A stretch of 39,171 bases of DNA from a virus, in IMG/VR virus record IMGVR_UViG_3300044732_002359, positions 1 to 39,171 of that record; one strand, written 5' to 3'. The notes beneath the pieces were generated by a model that was not told where the DNA came from, did no database searches, and worked only from the letters and a program-made list of their open reading frames with translations. Both the position numbers and the translations under genes were made by a program. The stretch's first letter is position 1; the number at the start of each line of letters is the position of its first letter. Below, piece after piece: positions 12,882-19,608 of the stretch.

Positions 12882-13085
12882 ATGAAAAACAAAGTTTGGC
12901 ACAAAGTGGAGATTAGTACTGAAGAACAAAAAGTTGAAGTTTACCCAACAGAAACATTCGACGGGATTATTGTTGAAACTAAGGAGTGGGATGGTAGTAG
13001 TAGTCCTCGTTTGTATCTTAACAAAGATGAAATGGAGTTTTTGATTACCAAGATGCAAGAGATGATGAAATACGTGAAGGAATAA
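12882..13085 (+). CDS. Small hypothetical protein (67 aa)
   Basis: The 67-residue product looks like a small beta-beta-beta-alpha domain: KVWHKVEISTEEQKVEVYPT, then FDGIIVETKEWDGSSSPRLY, then a helix LNKDEMEFLITKMQEMMKYV. No catalytic residues or cysteines are present. It has its own promoter and stands just before a group of tRNA-like elements. Function unknown. Confidence 0.6.
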   Translation: MKNKVWHKVEISTEEQKVEVYPTETFDGIIVETKEWDGSSSPRLYLNKDEMEFLITKMQEMMKYVKE

Positions 13086-13091
13086 AAGAAT

Positions 13092-13195
13092 ACTCAGGTG
13101 GCGGAAGCGAGACGAATGCATTAGTCCGATAGACAGACGCTAGGGTAACTATCCGAGTCAGAAATGACATGAAGGTGCAAGTCCTTCTCTGAGTA
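13092..13195 (+). ncRNA. tRNA-like element E with expanded loops (104 nt)
   Basis: ACTCAGG/TCTGAGT acceptor and a T stem GAAGG/CCTTC with loop TGCAAGT (not the usual TTC). The start TGGCGGAA is typical of class II tRNAs. GATAG/CTATC would be the anticodon stem but encloses 16 bases. The variable arm is GTCA-GAAA-TGAC. The D region also carries extra bases. It may be a tRNA with insertions or a mimic. Confidence 0.45.
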
Positions 13196-13264
13196 CAAAC
13201 CAACCAAGGGCAATACGGGTTCATACCTGTGGAGCAAGGAGACGGCCAGGAAAGACTGGCAACA

Positions 13265-13332
13265 TAGTCAGGTAACTTAATTGGCAAAGCTCCTAACAAG
13301 GAAGATTGCAGGTTCAAATCCTGTCCTGACTA
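13265..13332 (+). ncRNA. tRNA-like element D, truncated anticodon arm (68 nt)
   Basis: It has the same TAGTCAGG/CCTGACTA ends as A-C and a T arm GCAGG-TTCAAAT-CCTGT. The D arm is ACTT/AAGC with one mismatch. Only 17 nt lie between D and T arms, about five too few for a full anticodon arm plus variable loop; TCCT-AACA-AGGA is the best stem. It cannot decode normally as drawn. Confidence 0.5.
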
Positions 13333-13463
13333 CAAACTATTAGTAAACTTTAGTACCCGTACAGGTCACGTAGGGTTAAATTAGATACAATTTCGTGCCA
13401 CATTTGTGGGAACTGGAAGTAGAATGCTAAAGAACTAATGGTTAAAAATAAATAAGATTTTTC
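13333..13463 (+). other. Non-coding stretch without clear features
   Basis: About 130 nt between element D and the next promoter holds no ORF and no long perfect helix that I can see. Confidence 0.4.
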
Positions 13464-13510
13464 TTGACACGGGAGTATTTATATCTTACCTTTGTCAAAC
13501 AATTCGGAAA
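13464..13510 (+). promoter_or_regulatory. Consensus promoter and conserved leader, tRNA-Met
   Basis: TTGACA (13464-13469), 17 nt, TACCTTTG (13487-13494). The transcript start region carries AAACAATTCGGAAA (13497-13510), identical to 30288-30301 upstream of the giant RNA. The leader can form AATTC/GAATT. Confidence 0.7.
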
Positions 13511-13539
13511 CGACTGAATTGAAAAACAAAATATTATAA

Positions 13540-13617
13540 AGCAGGATGGAGAAGATGGTCTATCTCGTGACTCTCATAAGGTCAAGGTCGCAAGTTCGAA
13601 TCTTGCTCCTGCTTCCA
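13540..13617 (+). tRNA. tRNA-Met or Ile2 (CAU), CCA encoded
   Basis: Acceptor AGCAGGA/TCCTGCT, D stem GAGA/TCTC, anticodon arm TGACT-CTCATAA-GGTCA (CAU), T arm GCAAG-TTCGAAT-CTTGC. Discriminator U followed by CCA in the gene. Met and lysidine-modified Ile cannot be told apart. Confidence 0.85.
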
Positions 13618-13729
13618 AAAGATAGAAGTAAGTTTCACCTGTTGCAGGCAACATAAAGTAAGATTCACAACTTGACTGGTCGTTACTTCTTATAGTGAGA
13701 AATGTGGACACTATAGGCTATCTTTTTTT
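13618..13729 (+). ncRNA. Small RNA with multi-helix fold and terminator
   Basis: AAAGATAG (13618-13625) pairs with CTATCTTT (13718-13725), AAGTAA (13626-13631) with TTACTT (13683-13688), and TATAGTG (13691-13697) with CACTATA (13709-13715). GTTG/CAAC forms another small hairpin inside. A run of T residues follows the closing stem, so the closing stem also acts as the terminator. It begins immediately after the CCA of the tRNA-Met and was probably released by tRNA 3' processing. Confidence 0.6.
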
Positions 13730-13733
13730 ATTT

Positions 13734-13805
13734 GGCCCGTTCGTATAGAAGTAAGTACACTGCCCTTTCACGGCAGAGACGGCGGAGCGTTACCGCCACG
13801 GGCTA
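13734..13805 (+). tRNA. tRNA-Glu (UUC) with unusual T loop
   Basis: Acceptor GGCCCGT/ACGGGCT, anticodon arm CTGCC-CTTTCAC-GGCAG (UUC). The T stem GGCGG/CCGCC is perfect, but the loop is AGCGTTA rather than TTCGAxx, so the normal T-loop fold may not form. Its last bases overlap the stop codon of the minus-strand gene 13803-14702. Confidence 0.8.
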
Positions 13806-14702
13806 CAAATCCTTCTCATAAGATTTAATCCACTTTCGGATTGAGTTGTCAGAAACTCCAAACATTCTTCCTGTTTTACTATATCCATTCGTTTTAACTA
13901 AATCAATCAACTCTTGATAAGGAGGACGAGTAACTCTTCTCTGTTTAATTGACCTCTCAATTTCACCTTTTGTTAAACCACAAGATTCTCTTTCTTTTTT
14001 CTGTCTTTTCTTTGGGAACTTTACTACCCCAAGTTTCATAGATTGTATTTTTGGTCTATCATTAATTATTGAGATTATTGTGTTGAATACTGATTTGATA
14101 TTTGTTTTAACTTCGTTTTCACTAACACGTAAGATAAACCAACCATCTTCCTTTAATAACTCATCTTTTTTATCATCCCTTTCTTTTCTTTCAGGTAATA
14201 AATGTTGAGACCCATCAATCTCAACCGCAACCTTTTCATTAACAAACGCGAAATCTATAAAGTAGGGGAATACAGAATATTCTCTAACTATTGAATATTT
14301 TTTATCTAAACACAATTCATATACCTTTTCCAAAAATAGTTTTTCAGGGTAGGATAAATTCTTAGTCCTCCAAGCAGTTTGTTCGGGGTTTTCTTTCATA
14401 AACTTAATCCTGATTTCTCTAATTTTTTGTTTTGTCTCATCAGAATGTTTGAATGATTCTGGAAATAATTTACGTGCAATTTTATTTGATTCACTTGATG
14501 TCCTTAAACTATTCCCTAATAAATCCACAATTGTTTGTGAACCTAAATTATACTTGTCTTTTATCCTTTTTATTGACCATAATTCATCAATATATAATTT
14601 CTTAATCTCTTCTTTTACATTATAAACATACTCACAAGTGGTTTGATGAACCATTAGTGCCCCATTATTTTTAATTTCTTTACCACAAATGTTACATTCC
14701 AT
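13803..14702 (-). CDS. Vsr/PD-(D/E)XK-type homing endonuclease
   Basis: The 299-residue product has an N-terminal zinc finger (CNICGKEIKNNGALMVHQTTC). A helical linker with a NUMOD-like segment (FKHSDETKQKIREIRIKFMK) follows. A nuclease core of the Vsr/DUF559 type comes next: YSVFPYFIDFAFVNEKVAVEIDGSQHL, here with Asp, Glu and Gln-His catalytic candidates. The C terminus is a helix-turn-helix (YSKTGRMFGVSDNSIRKWIK). This module order is typical of free-standing phage homing endonucleases of the Vsr-like class. It lies opposite to its neighbours, directly abutting tRNA-Glu on one side and the tRNA-Tyr unit on the other, as expected for a mobile gene. An ATATTTAT motif precedes it on the minus strand. 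Confidence 0.8.
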   Translation of the reverse strand: MECNICGKEIKNNGALMVHQTTCEYVYNVKEEIKKLYIDELWSIKRIKDKYNLGSQTIVDLLGNSLRTSSESNKIARKLFPESFKHSDETKQKIREIRIKFMKENPEQTAWRTKNLSYPEKLFLEKVYELCLDKKYSIVREYSVFPYFIDFAFVNEKVAVEIDGSQHLLPERKERDDKKDELLKEDGWFILRVSENEVKTNIKSVFNTIISIINDRPKIQSMKLGVVKFPKKRQKKERESCGLTKGEIERSIKQRRVTRPPYQELIDLVKTNGYSKTGRMFGVSDNSIRKWIKSYEKDL

Positions 14703-14713
14703 AATACCCTTTT

Positions 14714-14725
14714 ATTATAAATATC
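14714..14725 (-). promoter_or_regulatory. ATATTTAT-type promoter, minus strand
   Basis: Read on the minus strand the sequence is CAGATATTTATAATAAAAGG, upstream of the ATG at 14702. Same motif as the other homing endonuclease genes. Confidence 0.5.
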
Positions 14726-14788
14726 TGAACTCTTATCAAAAGTCAGTTGTCCTAACTATTTTTTTCTTGTTTTTTGAAATATTTATTG

Positions 14789-14796
14789 TATCTTTG
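14789..14796 (+). promoter_or_regulatory. TATCTTTG promoter, tRNA-Tyr
   Basis: TATCTTTG lies 12 nt before the tRNA at 14809. Confidence 0.6.
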
Positions 14797-14808
14797 TAAA
14801 AGAAATAA

Positions 14809-14890
14809 GGGAGTATCGCATAGCGGCAATTGCAAGACACTGTAAATGTCTCACCGATAGGTTTCGGAGGTTCGAGTCCTTCTACTCCCA
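14809..14890 (+). tRNA. tRNA-Tyr (GUA)
   Basis: Acceptor GGGAGTA/TACTCCC, anticodon arm AGACA-CTGTAAA-TGTCT (GUA), long variable arm ACCGATAGGT as usual for bacterial tRNA-Tyr, T loop TTCGAGT. Confidence 0.92.
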
Positions 14891-14899
14891 CAAAACAAA

Positions 14900-15075
14900 T
14901 CATACAGAAGATGAGGTTAGCACTCATTGAAAGGAACTTTGGCTTATGGGAGTAATTACCCAATAAGTTGTAAATGACCCAAAGTACTCTGTGATGGACC
15001 CTGCTCTGTGTGGCCACGCAACAGGTGAGGAGTAAATTATCCTCTGTCAAATCCACAACTACGGAGAGCGTAGAT
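14900..15075 (+). ncRNA. Structured RNA downstream of tRNA-Tyr
   Basis: ACTTTGG (14936-14942) pairs with CCAAAGT (14979-14985), enclosing CTTAT-GGG with CCC-ATAAG (14943-14950, 14959-14967). Further on, TGTGG pairs with CCACA and GAGGA with TCCTC. No ORF is credible. It may be one RNA with the hairpin at 15091. Confidence 0.45.
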
Positions 15076-15090
15076 GGTTTGTTAAAACTA

Positions 15091-15151
15091 AAAATGAACT
15101 TTAAAAAGGGCGCTTCCTGAAAGATTGGCTCGCTGGGCCCGAGTTCATTTT
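15091..15151 (+). ncRNA. Hairpin RNA with 10-bp closing stem
   Basis: AAAATGAACT (15091-15100) pairs perfectly with AGTTCATTTT (15142-15151). The inner part is GC-rich (GGGCG...CGC, GGGCCC). A terminator follows directly, so this is the 3' end of the tRNA-Tyr transcript or a small RNA. Confidence 0.5.
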
Positions 15152-15180
15152 AACCCTTCTCCAAAAGAGAGGGGTTTTTT
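15152..15180 (+). terminator. Intrinsic terminator
   Basis: AACCCTTCTC (15152-15161) pairs with GAGAGGGGTT (15167-15176), followed by T residues. Confidence 0.85.
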
Positions 15181-15205
15181 ATTTTACTATTAACTTAATT
15201 TGCCT

Positions 15206-15213
15206 TATCTTTG
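15206..15213 (+). promoter_or_regulatory. TATCTTTG promoter, T9SS type A gene
   Basis: TATCTTTG lies 22 nt before the ATG at 15236, right after a terminator. Confidence 0.6.
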
Positions 15214-15235
15214 TCTAAATTAAAAAAAAATAATT

Positions 15236-16246
15236 ATGAAATTAAAAACTATTCTTTTCGCTCTTATGGGCATTCTGACACTTAACGTGTTTTCTCAATT
15301 CCCAATCAACTTGACCGTTATTGGTGATGTAAATTGTCCATATACCGTTACAGGTATGTACATTGATTCTTTGAACCAAACAACTGGTGAATTGGTTTTG
15401 ACTTCCGACCCATCAGGTGTTTACACAACATCGGTTCCTATGGTTGGTAGTGACATTTATGTTTATCTATGTGCAACCAATTGTATGGGTATGACTCAGT
15501 GTACTGGTGGTATTGTTATCTTTGGAGCAATTAACACATATACAATTGATTTGACTTCAGTTATTGATAGTGACGGTGATGGTTGGGGTGATGATGTTGA
15601 TTGTGGTCCTTTTGACCCATATACACATCCTCAGGCTATGGAAATGTGTGATGGAATTGACAATAACTGTGACGGACAACTTGAAATGACTCCATCACTT
15701 AATATGTATTTTGTTTCTGATTCAGTTGTTACAGAAGATAATACAATCTTTTTGATTAACCAATCTTCAAATTGTATTGGATATTCTTGGACTTTTGGTA
15801 ATGGTGACTCAGCAAATGTTGCATACCCAACAACAACTTATGGAGGTGTTGGAACATATCAAATATGTGTTGGAGGATATTCTATTGACGGATGTGTTGC
15901 TGACACTTGTTTAACATTTACAATTGATTCTATGGGATGGTATCCTGGTGGTATAATGACCGAGTGGGTGTTGAATGTTGTTGATAGTTACACTGTTGGT
16001 GTTGAAGAAACAATGACCAACAATGTTAAGGTATGGCCAAATCCTGTATCAGGTATGATTAACGTATCAACACCATCTAATAACGGAAACATTAAGATTA
16101 TGTCAGTTGACGGAAGATGTGTTTATCAAAACAAATACATAGCAAATATGATGGAAATTGATTCTGAAAATCTAAGTCAGGGGACCTATGTGATTATGAT
16201 TAATGATGACTCAGGTAAGCTCTACACCACGAAGATTGTAAAGTAA
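15236..16246 (+). CDS. Exported protein with T9SS type A sorting domain
   Basis: The 336-residue product has a signal peptide (MKLKTILFALMGILTLNVFS) and a beta-rich domain with two Cys pairs. A MopE-like calcium/metal repeat follows (DSDGDGWGDDVDCGPFDPYT, then MCDGIDNNCDGQ), then a PKD-like domain (SYTWTFGNGDSANVAYPTTT-type core). The C-terminal ~75 residues (VWPNPVSGMINVSTPSNNG ... LSQGTYVIMINDDSG ... KIVK) form a type A T9SS sorting domain. The protein should be exported by the host T9SS and anchored on the cell surface. Unlike the type B protein at 10456 it is read from a housekeeping-type promoter, so it may be made early. A surface-masking or adhesin role is inferred. Confidence 0.87.
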   Translation: MKLKTILFALMGILTLNVFSQFPINLTVIGDVNCPYTVTGMYIDSLNQTTGELVLTSDPSGVYTTSVPMVGSDIYVYLCATNCMGMTQCTGGIVIFGAINTYTIDLTSVIDSDGDGWGDDVDCGPFDPYTHPQAMEMCDGIDNNCDGQLEMTPSLNMYFVSDSVVTEDNTIFLINQSSNCIGYSWTFGNGDSANVAYPTTTYGGVGTYQICVGGYSIDGCVADTCLTFTIDSMGWYPGGIMTEWVLNVVDSYTVGVEETMTNNVKVWPNPVSGMINVSTPSNNGNIKIMSVDGRCVYQNKYIANMMEIDSENLSQGTYVIMINDDSGKLYTTKIVK

Positions 16247-16252
16247 TAATAT

Positions 16253-16277
16253 AAACCCCTCCAAGTGAGGGGTTTTG
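16253..16277 (+). terminator. Intrinsic terminator after T9SS type A gene
   Basis: AAACCCCTC (16253-16261), loop CAAGT, GAGGGGTTT (16267-16275), then T-rich sequence. Confidence 0.88.
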
Positions 16278-16285
16278 TTTTTGTA

Positions 16286-16295
16286 ATATATTTAT
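16286..16295 (+). promoter_or_regulatory. ATATTTAT-type promoter, tagged gene 16301
   Basis: ATATATTTATTACATATG: the box ends 5 nt before the ATG, right after a terminator. Confidence 0.55.
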
Positions 16296-16300
16296 TACAT

Positions 16301-17407
16301 ATGAAGAAGATAGTTAAATTAACTGAATCAGATTTGGTTAAGATTGTTAAAAGAGTTATAAACGAACAATCAGAACAATCAAAAAAATTATATACATCTT
16401 GGGCTAATAAAAAAAGTGGAAATCCTGAAATGGCAATGTCCATTATGGATGACGTGTTAAAATTCCAAAGGTCATTACCTATGAGGGATTTTGCAAAATA
16501 TTCTTCATATGAACAGTTAAAGAAAGATTTGGATAAGGTTATTGGTGACAGGAAAGAAAAAGATGCTACAAAGGTATATGAGGATAAGGACTTGTTAATT
16601 ATTCAGGCCAATACTTGGGAGGCAAGTTGTAAGTATGGTGCGGGGACCAAGTGGTGCACTGCCGGTAGAGACACACCTGTGAATTGGGAAAGATATAATA
16701 GAACAGGAACTGAGTTCATTTGGATTTTTAAGAATAAACCAAATACTGACCCAGGTTATAAGTATTCACATCATATTAAACCCGATGATGGACAAGATTG
16801 GTGTGACGCATTAAACAACTGTAGGGTTGAATTAAGCGATAAATCATACCCAAAGCAACACCCAAAGTATGACGAGATTATTGAAAAGTTAAAATCAATC
16901 CATAATGAAAGAAATATTGTGGACCCAGATAGAGAAAGGAAACTCATTGATAAATTAATTTATACTTGGATTGATAACCATCAGGATGAACTTGAGGCAA
17001 TGTATTTAAAAGATTTTAATCCTAATAAACTTTGGAAGAGTATTTGGAGTGAAACTTTAATGGATGGTGGATGGGAGTATGATTATGAAGATGTTGACCC
17101 TGATGAACTTGATAATATCCTTGGTGACCTTTCCAGAAATATCCCACCGTATTATGGTAATGGTGATATTGAAGTAAGTAATGTTGATTTCTTCTATGAT
17201 GTTAAATCAGGTATCGGCAGTTATATGCATAAGAAACAGATGGCGTTTACTTCTGAGAATTTGGAACGAATTATTAATACTATAGATGTAGATATGATAG
17301 CTACAAATAATTTTTTTGATAGTGTGGATGAAGAAATTGCAGAACGGATGAAAGAAACGGCTTACGAAATGATAAATGATGAACTCAGAGATAGATTGGG
17401 TATTTAA
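16301..17407 (+). CDS. Tagged phage protein with 'GAGTKWCT' motif
   Basis: The 368-residue product begins with the tag MKKIVKLTESDLVKIVKRVI-NEQ, which holds two [I/L]-x-E sites (LTE at 7-9 and INE at 20-22). After a short linker comes a conserved block around residues 105-150, ASCKYGAGTKWCTAGRD and TEFIWIFKNK, that I recognise as a recurring unassigned phage motif. The rest is helical and acidic. T4-type prohead proteases cut after [I/L]-x-E, so I infer that the tag directs the protein into the head and is removed there. The start at 16301 is set by the tag and by the ATATTTAT box 5 nt upstream. The function of the mature part is unknown. Confidence 0.75.
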   Translation: MKKIVKLTESDLVKIVKRVINEQSEQSKKLYTSWANKKSGNPEMAMSIMDDVLKFQRSLPMRDFAKYSSYEQLKKDLDKVIGDRKEKDATKVYEDKDLLIIQANTWEASCKYGAGTKWCTAGRDTPVNWERYNRTGTEFIWIFKNKPNTDPGYKYSHHIKPDDGQDWCDALNNCRVELSDKSYPKQHPKYDEIIEKLKSIHNERNIVDPDRERKLIDKLIYTWIDNHQDELEAMYLKDFNPNKLWKSIWSETLMDGGWEYDYEDVDPDELDNILGDLSRNIPPYYGNGDIEVSNVDFFYDVKSGIGSYMHKKQMAFTSENLERIINTIDVDMIATNNFFDSVDEEIAERMKETAYEMINDELRDRLGI

Positions 17408-17428
17408 TTTATTTAAGATTATAACAAT

Positions 17429-17737
17429 ATGAAATACCTAATCACCGAATCACAAATTGATAAAGTAATTTTTAAGTATCTTAATCATCAGGACTTCATT
17501 CAGATTGATAAAGGTGACAAAATATATTTTGTTAATTCAGATGACGATGAATACGCTCAGATTAGATATGATGAAGATGATGGTGAATGTTTTATTTATA
17601 TTGGTTTGATTGAAGAAATTTCGTCTTTCTTTTCTTTACAAAGCTCTGATTCTAAGGAAGTTATTGGTAGATGGGTTGAGAATACCCTACAAATAATGGT
17701 TGAATACACCACTCCATCTACAGAAATTTGGATGTAA
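17429..17737 (+). CDS. Tagged 'KYLITESQ' protein, paralog 1
   Basis: The 102-residue product starts MKYLITESQIDKVIFKYL, with an I-T-E site at residues 5-7. The body reads FIQIDKGDKIYFVNSDDDEY, AQIRYDEDDGECFIYIGLIE, then SDSKEVIGRWVENTLQ. Two further paralogs lie at 20948 and 21298 with the same order and about half the residues shared, so the family has been duplicated locally. It looks like a small beta-rich domain followed by a helix. The function is unknown; the N terminus suggests head packaging. An 18-nt motif at its 3' end (GTTGAGAATACCCTACAA) is repeated just after its stop codon. Confidence 0.7.
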   Translation: MKYLITESQIDKVIFKYLNHQDFIQIDKGDKIYFVNSDDDEYAQIRYDEDDGECFIYIGLIEEISSFFSLQSSDSKEVIGRWVENTLQIMVEYTTPSTEIWM

Positions 17738-17804
17738 GTGGGTTGAGAATACCCTACAATTAATCTTTACACAAAAACAAATTACCTTATAATTATTAAT
17801 GAAA

Positions 17805-17875
17805 CCTTGTTGCTGAGGTCCACCTGTCCTTTGAGACAGTTGAGTTGGAGAAATACCAACAAAGTGGGGTTCAAT
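17805..17875 (+). promoter_or_regulatory. Structured leader of gene 17904
   Basis: TTGTTG (17807-17812) can pair with CAACAA (17857-17862) around CTGTC/GACAG (17824-17828, 17835-17839). GTTGG/CCAAC (17844-17848, 17856-17860) is a competing hairpin. Two exclusive folds just before a start codon suggest control of translation. Confidence 0.4.
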
Positions 17876-17903
17876 AAACATAAACAATAAAATAAGGTAA
17901 AAA

Positions 17904-18713
17904 ATGTATTACAAATCATTTAAAAAGAACCCTGCTGCGTTCATTACGGTAGGGAAACAACGACTAAAACAAAATGGAAGTGTCGTTTATCTAAAAGACG
18001 GGGATGAATTTGAAGTTGAAATCTTCAACCCTCAACAAAATTCAGTTTTAGCAAAACTTAAAATTAACGGAAACTACATCGGTGGTGGTGGAGTTGTATT
18101 AAAACCAGGTCAAAGGGTTTTCCTTGAAAGGTATTTGGATGAGGCGAGAAAGTTCAAGTTTGAAACCTATGAGGTTAATGCCAAATCCAAAGAGGTGCAG
18201 GAAGCAATCAAAAACAACGGAGTTGTTGAGGTTGAGTTCTATGAGGAGAATCGTTACGGTGGAAGTATAACTTTCACAAATGAACATGGTGATTATGGAT
18301 ATTATGGTATTCGTAACTATGGTAATAGTAGGGACATTACCACAGATTTCAAATTATATAATTATAACACCACCACAAGTTCAGGTAATAATCTTTATAC
18401 CACAAACGCATCTTATAACTTAAATAATAATGTTGATTATAATACTTCTCAAAATTTAGGGAAGTCATTATTAACTAACAGGTTTAAAGAAACAGGTCGT
18501 GTTGAAAAAGGTGGAAGTTCAAATCAGGAATTTACATCAGTGAATATGGATTTTAATTCTTACCCATCATCATACTCAACTTGGAGATTAATGCCAATGT
18601 CAGAAAAACCAGTTGATGCAAGTGAGGTGAATGTTCTTTACTGCACCAATTGTGGAAGTAAGAGGAAGAAAGATAACCATAAATTCTGTCCACACTGCGG
18701 AACAAAGTTCTAA
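17904..18713 (+). CDS. Phage protein with C-terminal zinc ribbon
   Basis: The 269-residue product starts YYKSFKKNPAAFITVGKQRL, then a jelly-roll-like beta domain (FEVEIFNPQQNSVLAKLKIN, VVLKPGQRVFLERYLDEARK, FKFETYEVN). An Asn/Ser/Tyr-rich low-complexity linker follows (about residues 130-205). The protein ends in a zinc ribbon with two CxxC pairs (YCTNCGSKR and FCPHCGTKF). I recall the N-terminal domain as a widespread phage and giant-virus-like family of unknown role, possibly a decoration or virion protein. It has a structured leader and a strong terminator, which would fit high expression. There is no N-terminal tag, unlike the surrounding genes. Confidence 0.75.
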   Translation: MYYKSFKKNPAAFITVGKQRLKQNGSVVYLKDGDEFEVEIFNPQQNSVLAKLKINGNYIGGGGVVLKPGQRVFLERYLDEARKFKFETYEVNAKSKEVQEAIKNNGVVEVEFYEENRYGGSITFTNEHGDYGYYGIRNYGNSRDITTDFKLYNYNTTTSSGNNLYTTNASYNLNNNVDYNTSQNLGKSLLTNRFKETGRVEKGGSSNQEFTSVNMDFNSYPSSYSTWRLMPMSEKPVDASEVNVLYCTNCGSKRKKDNHKFCPHCGTKF

Positions 18714-18739
18714 AAATAAATAACAAGGTTTCACTTAAA

Positions 18740-18766
18740 GCCCCACCCATAAGGATGGGGTTTTTT
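18740..18766. terminator. Bidirectional terminator
   Basis: GCCCCACCC...GGATGGGGTTTTTT hairpin between convergent genes (17904-18713 plus, 18771-19511 minus). The left side (AAAG before CCCC) gives a weaker U run for the minus direction. Confidence 0.75.
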
Positions 18767-18770
18767 ATTA

Positions 18771-19511
18771 CTATTGAGTTGATAATAGGTGTAGATGGTT
18801 AAAGGCGTCAATGAGCTCGTCACTTAAATTTGAGTAATCAATATCAAATGTCTTTGGCATCTTTGTGTAAACTGACTCAATATTGTATGGTTCAAAACCA
18901 ATCTTATACCAACTTCTTTTTTGTCTCATCCATAGATAGAACAATGCGTAAGCGTTTGACTTTTGGGTGTATTCATCAACACTTACAACAAAGTCCAAAC
19001 CATATTTTTTAATCTTCGCAACGGTTCGTTTTTCACAATCCACCTCAACTGCAATGCTTTGTTTGATTTCTTCATCAACGAGATTAAAATCAACATCATC
19101 TGAACCTTCAATCCATTTGAAAGTTTCCTCCAAACCTAATGATTCATTAAATAATGGGTCCCCTTCAAGAAATTGGTCCATATGGGACGCTTCGTGTAAT
19201 AAGATGAGTAACCATTTATTTAGTTCTTTCCCTGTTGCACAAGCAAGAACTCGGTTACCTGAATCAAAATACCCATTTGTTTGAGTATCCATACCTGGAT
19301 ATTGAACACCAGGGGTATTAGGAAGGAACAATTCAATATTATTCTCGGCACATTCCTTCTCCAATTCAGTTATGAAGAAATCAATCTTTGATTTTTGTTC
19401 ATCAGTTAAATTGGGTTCGTTTATCTCAATTGATTCACTAATCATTTTTTTAATATTAACTCCCATAATCTCTTGGATTCTACGAGTTTCAGTGATAATT
19501 TCTTTTTTCAT
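18771..19511 (-). CDS. Tagged zinc metalloprotease-like protein
   Basis: The 246-residue product starts MKKEIITETRRIQEIMGV, with an I-T-E site at residues 6-8 and a second one, ISE, at 24-26. The central helix LLILLHEASHMDQF holds a zincin HExxH motif (His106, Glu107, His110), and GLEETFKWIEGS downstream may supply the third ligand. This marks it as a gluzincin-type metallopeptidase, soluble and without a signal peptide. The start at 19511 rather than the upstream ATG is set by the tag and the ATATTTAT box. If packaged in the head, it could be an inner-head protease ejected with the DNA. The substrate is unknown. Confidence 0.75.
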   Translation of the reverse strand: MKKEIITETRRIQEIMGVNIKKMISESIEINEPNLTDEQKSKIDFFITELEKECAENNIELFLPNTPGVQYPGMDTQTNGYFDSGNRVLACATGKELNKWLLILLHEASHMDQFLEGDPLFNESLGLEETFKWIEGSDDVDFNLVDEEIKQSIAVEVDCEKRTVAKIKKYGLDFVVSVDEYTQKSNAYALFYLWMRQKRSWYKIGFEPYNIESVYTKMPKTFDIDYSNLSDELIDAFNHLHLLSTQ

Positions 19512-19516
19512 CTTAT

Positions 19517-19528
19517 CAATAAATATTT
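19517..19528 (-). promoter_or_regulatory. ATATTTAT-type promoter, minus strand
   Basis: On the minus strand: AAATATTTATTGATAAGATG, with the box ending about 7 nt before the start codon. Confidence 0.55.
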
Positions 19529-19594
19529 TATTTAAACGAATATACATCAAATACCTGAAACCACAAAATCAAATTGAAAAAAGACAAAAACTGA

Positions 19595-19604
19595 AATATT
19601 TATT
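19595..19604 (+). promoter_or_regulatory. ATATTTAT-type promoter, tagged gene 19609
   Basis: AATATTTATTCAGTATG: box ends 5 nt before the ATG at 19609. Confidence 0.55.
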
Positions 19605-19608
19605 CAGT

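Noticed and set aside
19372-19608. N-terminal extension of the gene at 19609 with apparent membrane helices
   Set aside because: It is the antisense of the metalloprotease gene; the ATATTTAT box and tag place the start at 19609.
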